Below, in pieces: positions 6,233 to 12,174 of a stretch of 12,174 nucleotides of DNA (positions within the stretch are counted from its first letter, which is position 1; each line of letters begins with the position of its first letter). The DNA lies in contig JAFGOG010000138.1 in assembly GCA_016926595.1 (NCBI GenBank), positions 1 to 12,174 on the forward strand, written 5' to 3'. The position numbers and the translations under genes were made by a program. The notes under the pieces are model-generated. The model searched no databases. It saw only the letters and a program-made list of their open reading frames with translations, and was not told the DNA's origin. Source of the stretch: Anaerolineae bacterium (GTDB taxonomy: Bacteria; Chloroflexota; Anaerolineae; JAAYZQ01).

Positions 6233-8167
6233 ATGCAAGGCAAGCACAGATTGAGCCGCATCCTACGTTGGGTGTTGAGTGTACTGATCGTCACCGCCGG
6301 GCTGATGTCGGTGTCGGCGTGGGCGTGGGGCCGTGGGGCCAACGTAACCGAGCCACGCGCTCTCGCGTCGGCGCCGGTCACGCCTGTCCTGTACGCCGCC
6401 TGGCAACCCACCCGCGCGCCCCAGGCTCTGCTGTTCCGCAGCACCGACCAGGGTGCAAGCTGGGAGCCACTGGCGCTACCCGACCATGGCACGCCCGTCG
6501 CCTGGGCCGGGGATGGAGCGAACCGGGTGGCCGTTTCCCTGTCCGATGGGCCGGTGTTCAGCTCGGAGGACCGGGGAGAGAGCTGGAAGCAAGTGGCCGC
6601 AGAACTGTTGCCCGTGCCGAGCCTGGTCTGGGACAGCCAGGGTGACCTGTACTTGGGCACCAGTGGCCGCACCATCTACCGGCATACGGCCGGGGGTGCG
6701 CTCGAACCGATCGTGGCGGGGCAGCACGACCTCACCTCAAAGCCGGTGACCCACCTGGCGCTGGTGGGCGGCCGCCTCTTTGCCGCCACGCCCGTCTCCC
6801 TGTTTTACACCGACGATGGCGGCCAGTCGTGGGTCCCGACACAGCCTGTACCGGGTGGTATCTCGGCCCTCAATGTTATCTCGGCCCTGGCCGTGGCCGA
6901 TGCCCGAACGCTGTTCGTGGGCACGCCGGGGAATGGCATCTTCCGCAGCGTCGACGCAGGTCAGACCTGGCAGCCGGCTTCGGCCGGGCTGGGCGAGGCG
7001 GCGGGAGTGTACCTATCTATCACAGCTCTTCAGGTCGATCCCCAGGAGGCCGGCGTGCTGTATGCCGCCGTGAGCTACCTGGTGGGCGGCACGGAACTCC
7101 ATTCGTCTGCGATGGGCACCTTTGTGACGCTCGACGGCGGCCAGTCGTGGCAGCCGCTGGCCGGCCCTTCGTTCCCACAGGCCAAACTGGCCTCGGCCCT
7201 GCTGCCGGCACCGGGCCAGCCGCTCAACGTCCTGTCGGTGGCCACCGGTGGCCTGCAGAGCTACACGCCCGACGTGGCAGGAGCGTTGGCGGCTCTACAG
7301 CAGGGCACGGGTGATGTCCAGTCGCGCGTCAGCGCGGCTCGCATCGTGGGGCTGGCCCGCACGCAGGAAGCAAGCACGCTCCTGGCGGCGATGGCCGACC
7401 CGAGCCCGGCCGTCAGCCAGGCTGCGGGCGAGGCGCTGGGCCGCATCGCCGATCCGCGGACGACGGGCGAACTGGTGTTGGCGCTTCAGAGCGCCGTGCC
7501 CCAGGTGCAGCACAGTGCTGCCACGGCGCTGGGCATGATGCGCGCCGAAACGGCGGTGGAGCCCTTGAGGGCGATGCTGCTGGGGGGTGACCCGGCGATG
7601 GCCGTCGCCGCCGCCGGCGCGCTGGGGCGCATCGGCAGCCAGGACGCGACGCAGGCGCTGCTGGCGGCCCTGGCCGACGCGCAGATGAGCACGCGGCGGC
7701 ACGCCGCCCTGGGCGCCCTCGAAGCGATGGGCGAGCCCGCTGTGACGCCGCTCCAGCAGATGCTGGCCAGCCCGGATGCTGCGGCCCGCGGCAACGCTGC
7801 AGAGGCGCTGGGCTGGATCGGGTCGCCGTCGTCGTCGGCGGCGCTGGTGCAGGCGCTGGGGGATTCGGACTCGACCGTGCGGGCACGGACGGCCTGGGCT
7901 CTGGGCGAGCTGGCGGCTCCGCAGGCCCGCGCCGCGCTAGAGCGCGCGCAGGCGCGTGACTCGTCGCCGGTAGTCCGCCAGGCGGCCGGCCAGGCGCTCA
8001 CTCAAATCGCGGAACAGCCGGTCGTCCGCACGAGCCTGCTGGCCAGTTGGGCACAGGCCTTCAGCCGGTGGCAGGGGCTGCTGTGGCTGATCCTGGCGCT
8101 GTCGGTGTTCGCGGTGGCCTGGCTGTGGATGGTTGACCGGCGGCGTTCGCTGGTACCCATGGCGTAG
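6233..8167 (+). CDS. Secreted Asp-box and HEAT-repeat protein with C-terminal membrane anchor
   Basis: I choose the ATG at 6233 (644 residues) because GAGGTG precedes it; an in-frame ATG at 6191 sits almost on the predicted transcription start and lacks a ribosome site. A signal peptide spans about 1-32. Five Asp-box motifs of the S/T-x-D-x-G-x-S/T-W type follow (about 70, 110, 193, 239 and 299), typical of sialidase-like or Ycf48-like beta-propellers. Residues about 365-595 are HEAT/PBS-lyase-type repeats (AAGEALGRIADPRTT, AAGALGRIGSQDAT, AAEALGWIGSPSSS). A single membrane span (about 614-635) is followed by DRRRS, so the bulk should lie outside the cell. No catalytic residues are evident; a scaffold or binding role is inferred. 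The gene is strongly GC-rich. Confidence 0.85.
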   Translation: MQGKHRLSRILRWVLSVLIVTAGLMSVSAWAWGRGANVTEPRALASAPVTPVLYAAWQPTRAPQALLFRSTDQGASWEPLALPDHGTPVAWAGDGANRVAVSLSDGPVFSSEDRGESWKQVAAELLPVPSLVWDSQGDLYLGTSGRTIYRHTAGGALEPIVAGQHDLTSKPVTHLALVGGRLFAATPVSLFYTDDGGQSWVPTQPVPGGISALNVISALAVADARTLFVGTPGNGIFRSVDAGQTWQPASAGLGEAAGVYLSITALQVDPQEAGVLYAAVSYLVGGTELHSSAMGTFVTLDGGQSWQPLAGPSFPQAKLASALLPAPGQPLNVLSVATGGLQSYTPDVAGALAALQQGTGDVQSRVSAARIVGLARTQEASTLLAAMADPSPAVSQAAGEALGRIADPRTTGELVLALQSAVPQVQHSAATALGMMRAETAVEPLRAMLLGGDPAMAVAAAGALGRIGSQDATQALLAALADAQMSTRRHAALGALEAMGEPAVTPLQQMLASPDAAARGNAAEALGWIGSPSSSAALVQALGDSDSTVRARTAWALGELAAPQARAALERAQARDSSPVVRQAAGQALTQIAEQPVVRTSLLASWAQAFSRWQGLLWLILALSVFAVAWLWMVDRRRSLVPMA

Positions 8168-8198
8168 GGGGTCGGGCGGCGCCAAGCCGGGACGAGGA

Positions 8199-8227
8199 AC
8201 ATGAGGGGGAAAGTTCCCCCCTCATGT
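8199..8227. terminator. Hairpin between convergent genes, probable terminator
   Basis: An 11-bp perfect stem (ACATGAGGGGG at 8199-8209 with 8217-8227, loop of 7) sits 31 bases after the Asp-box/HEAT stop and before the convergent lipoprotein gene. The following bases (CGTTGTTAGG) are only mildly T-rich, so termination may be moderate or two-way. The rest of 8228-8362 shows no gene. Confidence 0.6.
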
Positions 8228-8362
8228 CGTTGTTAGGCACGCCCCGATTTGCAGAGTACGCCTTGCCGTTCGACGTTTGACTTGACTTCACTGGCAATGT
8301 CGTCTTGCACTTCCGATGCTTGCTTTTGAGTTGATTGACCTCATTGTCCGTGCATAACGAAC

Positions 8363-8815
8363 CTACGGGCTTGTCCACTCAACAGCCGCTGTCTCTGCGC
8401 CGGAGACCGCTTGGCCTTGCAACCCCTTGTAGATTTCGTAGGTGAAGGATGCGGTGGTAGGACTATTGAATTCTCCGATGACGTTGGTTTTGTCGCTCTT
8501 GAATCCAAATGTACCGTCTGGATTAACTGCAATGTCAGAGGCATACAAATACTCAGCGTTCAGACTGCCCCCAGAAATGTAGTGGGCTGTAAAATTCAAG
8601 ACCGCGATTTTCCCATCAGGTGCAACTTCAAAGCTAACGCCTTGGCCGCTCCACTTGCCGGGTTTTGCGATGAGTGGAACCGGCGTAGGGGTAGCCGTTG
8701 GCGGGACAGGCGTGGGTGTGGCGGCAGGTTGCGCCGGTGCGCCACCACATCCAGCTAGCAGTAACACGACCAACATCAAAACGAACGTTTGTTGCGATAC
8801 ATTTTTGCCCTTCAT
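8363..8815 (-). CDS. Small lipoprotein with Pro/Thr linker (first of two)
   Basis: This 150-residue protein begins MKGKNVSQQTFVLMLVVLLLAGC, a clear lipoprotein signal with the lipidated Cys at 23. A Pro/Thr-rich tether (about 28-48, two copies of TPTPVP) leads to a compact beta-rich domain (52-150) with GKWSGQG, DGTFGF and NVIGEF-SPTTASFTY. I do not recognise the domain. It shares architecture and weak motif similarity with the lipoprotein at 10952-11479. It should be displayed on the outside of the membrane. The ribosome site is a modest AAGGAAG in a purine-rich leader. Base composition is visibly less GC-rich than the neighbours, hinting at a different history. Confidence 0.8.
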   Translation of the reverse strand: MKGKNVSQQTFVLMLVVLLLAGCGGAPAQPAATPTPVPPTATPTPVPLIAKPGKWSGQGVSFEVAPDGKIAVLNFTAHYISGGSLNAEYLYASDIAVNPDGTFGFKSDKTNVIGEFNSPTTASFTYEIYKGLQGQAVSGAETAAVEWTSP

Positions 8816-8880
8816 TTTCTTTTCTTCCTTTCTTTGCAGAATGACTGCACCTAACCACCGACTGTTCAGAAACGTTCTGT

Positions 8881-8915
8881 GCCTCTTGCAGGCAGTAACG
8901 CAGGCGGCCTCTTGC
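8881..8915. repeat. Short direct repeat at the end of the surface-protein gene
   Basis: GCCTCTTGC occurs exactly at 8881-8889 and 8907-8915 (26-bp period), with CAGGC also repeated between. It overlaps the stop codon of the surface-protein gene and lies in the 99-bp gap before the first lipoprotein gene. Meaning unknown; chance or a small duplication. Confidence 0.4.
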
Positions 8916-10840
8916 TAATCATTCTCCCCGCGCGCGCCGCCGAACCGCGCCCCGCGCAGGACCAGCGGCAGGTAGACGCGATAGGTCGGCACGTTTGCCG
9001 TCGTCGTCAGCACGCTGGCCTCGCTGACCGAGCCATCGCCCTGGCTGGTGAAGGTGACGGTCGCCACGTCCTGGTTTCCGGCCCCGGCGGGGATGGCCAC
9101 CGTCACCGCCACGTCCGTGCCCGCGCCAGCGGCCAGCGGCCCGATGGTCGCCGGCGCCCCTGCCGGCCACAGGGCGACCACGGTCACGTCCAGCACGTCG
9201 GCGCAGTCGCCGCTGTTGGTCAGGCGCAGGGTGTAGGTGATGGTCGTGCCGGCGTCTCCGGTCTGGGCCGCGGCCGGCGGCTCAAGCTCAACCGCACAGT
9301 CGCACACCGGCGTCACGGTGACGGCCACCATGGCGCTGTCGTAGCCGCCGTGGCCATCGGAGACGGTATAGGTAAAGGTTTCCAGACCGTAGAAATCGGT
9401 TGCGGGAGTGTAGTTGATATGCGTGACCGCGCTGATGGCCACGCCGCCCTGGTCGGGCACGCCCACCGCCGACACGGCCAGCGGGCTCAGCTCCGGATCG
9501 CTGTCGTTGACCAGCACGGCGAGCGCGTTAGTCTGGCTGTCCTCCGTCACAGTGAATGCGTCATTCGCCGCGACAGGGGCATCGTTGTCGTCGACGATGG
9601 TCAGCACGGCCGTGACCGGTGTGCCCAACACCGCCAAAAGCGGGCCGGACAGGGTCAGGTTCACCGTTTCGGCCGGCTCTTCGATCCCGTCGTCGAGGAT
9701 GGGCACGCTGAAAGTCTGGGTGGTCACGCCGGGAGTGAAGGTCAGCGTGCCGCTGGTGGTCACATAGTCGCTGCCGGTCATGGCCGTACCGTCCGTGGTG
9801 GCATAGTCCACCGTGACGGTCAAGGACGAAACGGCGCTGAGGGTAGCCGTGACCAGGGCCGGCCCCGCGTCTTCGACCACGCTATAGTCGCCGCTGCTGA
9901 ACTGCACTGTCGGCAGCGCCGCTAGGCACGCATAGTCATAGTCGGCGTAGGAGCCGACTGGGTTGAACCAGCTCAGACCGACGATAACCACCCGTTGCTC
10001 CAGGCCGTCCAGTTGCGAGCCCATGTCCCGGCTGAACGCCTGGGTCCACGCGACGCCGTCGGGACTCCATGAGGCGGTCAGGATGCTGCCGTCCCGTTCG
10101 AGGCGATAGAAGTACGTGCTCGCCGGCGGCCCGTAGATGTCTTCATAGATCGTGTAACTCTCGAGAGTAGTTAGATCGGCGAAGGTTGGCCCGAACTTCT
10201 CAAGCAGCCCTATGCCCACGCTATTAGAGGACCCAGCTACATCCCGATAGCGTTGGAACTCGACCACGAACGTATTGGCGCCGCCATCTCCGAAGTAGAT
10301 GTGCACGTTCAGGCCGCGTCCGTTGTTGTAGGGCAGGTAATAGTCCGCCTTGGTCTCGAAGCGCCAGTGCTCCCCGCTGAACGGCCGGTGCAGCTCGAGG
10401 CCAAAGTCATAGTTGTAGTAGGGGACGTAGACCTGATAGTCGTTCAAGAACCCCCACGGATACGTCATCGCATCCACGTAGTAGCGCAAATGCCCCGGAT
10501 TGTCGGCAAGCGAGATGTGGTTGGCGGGCGAGGTGTAGCCGTAGACCCGCGTGCCGGTGAATTCCACCACCTGCCACGCTGGGTCGAGGGTGGGTGAGTC
10601 AAAGTCGTCGCAAAAGCCCGATTCGAGCGCTTGAGGCGACGCCTGGTGGCCATCGGTATAGAGTTGAGCTGTCGTAATCGGCGGGGCAGAATCATTCAGG
10701 CCGTGCCCACCCAGCAGATCCGAGTCCGCAGCGTGTATGGCCCGTACCGGCCACAAACCTGACACTCCGACCACCAGCATGGTGACAAAGAGCAGATTGA
10801 CAATGGTAGCTAACGGTCGATAACGCGACCTTGTATTCAT
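8915..10840 (-). CDS. Large secreted Calx-beta / cadherin-like surface protein
   Basis: This 641-residue exported protein has a signal peptide (about 1-38, ending near IHAAD). Next comes a concanavalin-like sandwich domain (about 75-308; DDFDSPTLDPAW and YRLERDGSILTASWSPDGVAW resemble DUF1349-type or glycan-binding folds). A Calx-beta domain (about 310-418, DYATTDGTA...SDY...GTLTFTPG) and a cadherin/VCBS-like Ig domain (about 420-510, NDAFTVTEDS, TFTYTVSDGHGG) follow, both typical calcium-binding adhesion modules. A CARDB/DUF11-like domain (about 515-615) and a short tail, TYRVYLPLVLRGARFGGARGEND, close the protein. It has no C-terminal membrane span or LPxTG, so how it is held is unknown. 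An adhesin or matrix role is inferred. The ATG has AGGAG five bases away. The conserved leader block lies just upstream. Confidence 0.85.
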   Translation of the reverse strand: MNTRSRYRPLATIVNLLFVTMLVVGVSGLWPVRAIHAADSDLLGGHGLNDSAPPITTAQLYTDGHQASPQALESGFCDDFDSPTLDPAWQVVEFTGTRVYGYTSPANHISLADNPGHLRYYVDAMTYPWGFLNDYQVYVPYYNYDFGLELHRPFSGEHWRFETKADYYLPYNNGRGLNVHIYFGDGGANTFVVEFQRYRDVAGSSNSVGIGLLEKFGPTFADLTTLESYTIYEDIYGPPASTYFYRLERDGSILTASWSPDGVAWTQAFSRDMGSQLDGLEQRVVIVGLSWFNPVGSYADYDYACLAALPTVQFSSGDYSVVEDAGPALVTATLSAVSSLTVTVDYATTDGTAMTGSDYVTTSGTLTFTPGVTTQTFSVPILDDGIEEPAETVNLTLSGPLLAVLGTPVTAVLTIVDDNDAPVAANDAFTVTEDSQTNALAVLVNDSDPELSPLAVSAVGVPDQGGVAISAVTHINYTPATDFYGLETFTYTVSDGHGGYDSAMVAVTVTPVCDCAVELEPPAAAQTGDAGTTITYTLRLTNSGDCADVLDVTVVALWPAGAPATIGPLAAGAGTDVAVTVAIPAGAGNQDVATVTFTSQGDGSVSEASVLTTTANVPTYRVYLPLVLRGARFGGARGEND

Positions 10841-10852
10841 TAGTCTCCTGCG

Positions 10853-10871
10853 GCTATTACGGGCGCACCCG
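10853..10871 (-). promoter_or_regulatory. Conserved leader block, copy 1
   Basis: This 19-nt block is 17/19 identical to 11492-11510. On the coding strand it reads CGGGTGCGCCCGTAATAGC and can form a small hairpin, CGGG-TGCG-CCCG. It ends 12 nt before the start codon of the surface-protein gene, with the ribosome site between. The identical spacing in both copies suggests a shared post-transcriptional signal or a duplicated leader. Confidence 0.5.
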
Positions 10872-10951
10872 ACTTTCTCTGCGCGGAAAGTATGCGTAGT
10901 GTGGTCTTGCCTTTGTAGCTAACTTAACCGTATGCCGGGGCGCTGAAAGCC

Positions 10952-11479
10952 CTACATAACTGGCGAGGCTTTCCAATCTCCCGAAGTTGTTGTGTCTGGA
11001 GACTGCATCTGCCATGTCCCAGAGGCTAGAAGGCCAGTTGCATCAAATACCCCATCGACCACTATTGTCTTCTCTGTCGTACCTGTTATTTCCTTTGGTA
11101 AGACAACCTCTATTCTAAACTTGCCATCAACAATAGGCCACTCGTCTCCACTCTTGGGGGTGACAGTGGTTGTTTCACTGACCACAGCACCGGGAAAAGT
11201 AAAACATGTAGAAGCAATAGCTGTGCTGTCAGAACTGACCGTAAAACCTATCTGTAGCAGATCGCCAGGACCTTGCCATTCCCCCCCTAGGGGTAATGCA
11301 GTGGTAGGTGCAGCGGTTGGCGGAACAAGAGCAGGTGTTGACGTGGGCGGATCTGGTGTAGGCGATGGCGTAAGTGGGAGGCCAGATGTTTGTCCTGACC
11401 CACAACTTGACATGGACATACTCATCGCCAACAGACCTGCCAAAAAACAGACTTGCACAATTCGCTGTCGCTTGTTCAT
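10952..11479 (-). CDS. Small lipoprotein with Pro/Thr linker (second of two)
   Basis: I start at the ATG at 11477-11479 (175 residues), which has AGGAGA just upstream and gives a proper lipoprotein signal (MNKRQRIVQVCFLAGLLAMSMSMSSC, lipidated Cys at 26). Longer in-frame starts would place an unlikely stretch ahead of it. A Pro/Thr/Ala linker (about 35-62) leads to a beta-rich domain (64-175) containing GGEWQGPG, DGKFRIEV, VDGVFDATGLLASGTW and DWKASP. Those blocks fall in the same order as in the lipoprotein at 8363-8815, so the two are probably distant paralogs. Function unknown. Less GC-rich than most neighbours. Confidence 0.8.
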   Translation of the reverse strand: MNKRQRIVQVCFLAGLLAMSMSMSSCGSGQTSGLPLTPSPTPDPPTSTPALVPPTAAPTTALPLGGEWQGPGDLLQIGFTVSSDSTAIASTCFTFPGAVVSETTTVTPKSGDEWPIVDGKFRIEVVLPKEITGTTEKTIVVDGVFDATGLLASGTWQMQSPDTTTSGDWKASPVM

Positions 11480-11491
11480 TTCTTCTCCTGT

Positions 11492-11510
11492 GCTATCACG
11501 GGCACACCCG
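11492..11510 (-). promoter_or_regulatory. Conserved leader block, copy 2
   Basis: This is the counterpart of 10853-10871 (coding strand CGGGTGTGCCCGTGATAGC, hairpin CGGG-TGTG-CCCG). It too ends 12 nt before the start codon. Both differences are transitions, one of them within the hairpin loop, so the stem is intact in both copies. Confidence 0.5.
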
Positions 11511-11520
11511 GCGGCTGCTA

Positions 11521-11548
11521 AAGTTAGCCGCATAACTCTGAATGTCAA
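11521..11548 (-). promoter_or_regulatory. Likely promoter of the second lipoprotein gene
   Basis: A perfect -35, TTGACA (11543-11548, minus strand), has a poor -10, TAACTT (11521-11526), 16 bp away. The -35 is convincing, the -10 is not, so an activator or another sigma factor may be involved. It would start the minus-strand set of surface-protein genes. Confidence 0.45.
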
Positions 11549-11814
11549 TATTCGCCCGCGGTGGGGCCACTGATGTTCGGCAAAGCTGGCCTACCCGCGG
11601 TGTTGGCGAGTCACCCCGCGATACCTATTACGACAGTCAGCCGTCGTCCCCGCGTTAACCCGCGCGCAGCGCGGTTGGCTTTCCCCTGGTTTTGATTCTT
11701 TGCCTCGTTGAGAGAGCATAGCCTGGCTGAGCCATATGCTGTGCACATGTCTGCACCCACTATACCAGACAAAGGCTGTGAGATCGCTGGGAAAACGCTG
11801 TGAAGAGGTCCAGT
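11549..11814. other. Intergenic region ahead of the regulator gene
   Basis: No gene is visible. CCCGCGGTG occurs twice (11555-11563 and 11594-11602). A GC-rich hairpin at 11657-11676 (AACC-GCGC paired with GCGCGGTT, one bulged C, loop of 3) is followed by a loosely T-rich stretch to about 11700 and could act as a terminator or boundary on the + strand, although no + strand gene ends here. From 11700 to 11814 I see nothing else distinctive. Confidence 0.4.
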
Positions 11815-11843
11815 TTGACGATCCAGCCCTGATCTGCTAAAAT
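11815..11843 (+). promoter_or_regulatory. Promoter of the SARP-family gene
   Basis: TTGACG (11815-11820), a 17-bp spacer and TAAAAT (11838-11843) form a near-consensus promoter. Transcription would begin near 11850, leaving about 35 bases before the ATG. Confidence 0.65.
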
Positions 11844-11884
11844 GCTCTCAGGAGTATTGGGCAACCTGCTCTTTGGGAGAAGAG

Positions 11885-12174
11885 ATGCCCCACCTTTCAC
11901 TCTCTTTGCTTGGCACCTTCCACGCGGCGCTGGATGGGGAGCCCATCACGCGCTTTGAATCCAACCGCGTCCGGGCACTGCTGGCCTATCTGGCCGTCGA
12001 AGCAGATCGCCCGCACCACCGCGGAGTGCTGGCCGAGTTCCTGTGGCCAGAGAAGCCCGATCGCACCGCTCTGAACAACCTGCGTAGCGCGCTGTCAAGA
12101 CTGCGGTCGACCCTCGGCGATCGGGGGTCTGAGCCCCACTTTCTGCTGGTCTCCCGTGACACGATCCAATTCAA
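11885..12174 (+). CDS. SARP/BTAD-type transcriptional regulator, N-terminal part
   Basis: The reading frame opens at ATG 11885, has a ribosome site (GGGAG, 11875-11879) and stays open for 96 codons to the window edge, so the gene is cut. It begins MPHLSLSLLGTFHAALDGEPI, then FESNRVRALLAYLAVEADRPHHRGVLAEFLWPEKPDRTALNNLRSALSRLRSTLG. This is the winged-helix DNA-binding domain of the AfsR/DnrI (SARP) class: the LLGxF opening, the R-ALLAYLA helix, the L-LWP turn and the NLR-ALSRLR recognition helix are all present. In Chloroflexota such proteins often continue into BTAD, ATPase and TPR domains, but those would lie outside this window. It may regulate the neighbouring surface genes; that is inference only. 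Confidence 0.85.
   Translation, partial: MPHLSLSLLGTFHAALDGEPITRFESNRVRALLAYLAVEADRPHHRGVLAEFLWPEKPDRTALNNLRSALSRLRSTLGDRGSEPHFLLVSRDTIQF

Noticed and set aside
8061..8378. Minus-strand frame of 105 codons between the Asp-box/HEAT and lipoprotein genes
   Set aside because: It overlaps the end of the Asp-box/HEAT gene, crosses the terminator hairpin and has no ribosome site.
8879..9925. Open + strand frame of 348 codons
   Set aside because: It is the antisense shadow of the Calx-beta protein; its His/Arg/Gly-rich composition is typical of such shadows.

Overview
The window most resembles a GC-rich member of the Chloroflexota (Anaerolineae/Caldilineae-like). The basis is inference from gene content: secreted proteins with Pro/Thr-rich linkers, a C-terminal VYLPLVLR tail, an AfsR/DnrI-type (SARP/BTAD) regulator, and a CsbD / Dom34-like / DUF5679 / lmo0937 set of small stress-type proteins. 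No rRNA, tRNA or marker gene is present to confirm the lineage. No complete insertion sequence, CRISPR array or phage gene is visible.

Layout. 1-399 has no convincing intact gene; it holds inverted repeats and traces of an eroded reading frame. 400-2313 (-) is a large sensor histidine kinase whose N-terminal receiver domain has lost its phosphorylation residues. 2530-2949 (-) is a small Dom34/eRF1-like protein with a long structured leader and a good promoter. Diverging from it, 3290-4018 (+) is a compact set of CsbD, a DUF5679 zinc-ribbon protein and an lmo0937-type membrane peptide, closed by a strong terminator. 4125-5912 (-) is a stand-alone GH13 branching-enzyme-like protein with its own promoter. 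6233-8167 (+) is a secreted, membrane-anchored protein joining Asp-box repeats to HEAT repeats. 8363-11479 (-) carries three exported proteins: two small Pro/Thr-linker lipoproteins on either side of a 641-residue Calx-beta/cadherin-like surface protein. 11885 to the right edge (+) is the start of a SARP-family regulator cut by the window end.

The most unusual non-coding signal is a 98-bp element present twice (3135-3232 and 6084-6181, about 74% identical without gaps by hand count). Each copy ends in the same type of promoter (TAGAC(C/T), 17 bp, TA(C/T)AAT), one ahead of the CsbD set and one ahead of the Asp-box/HEAT gene, so two unrelated units may share control. A second shared signal is a 19-nt leader block (17/19 identical) at exactly the same distance ahead of two of the surface-protein genes. 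The promoters read here mostly fit a housekeeping sigma pattern with 17-bp spacing.

Taken together this looks like an accessory stress / cell-surface region: small stress proteins, a glycogen-related enzyme, a sensor kinase and several exported proteins of unknown role. All functional links between them are inference.
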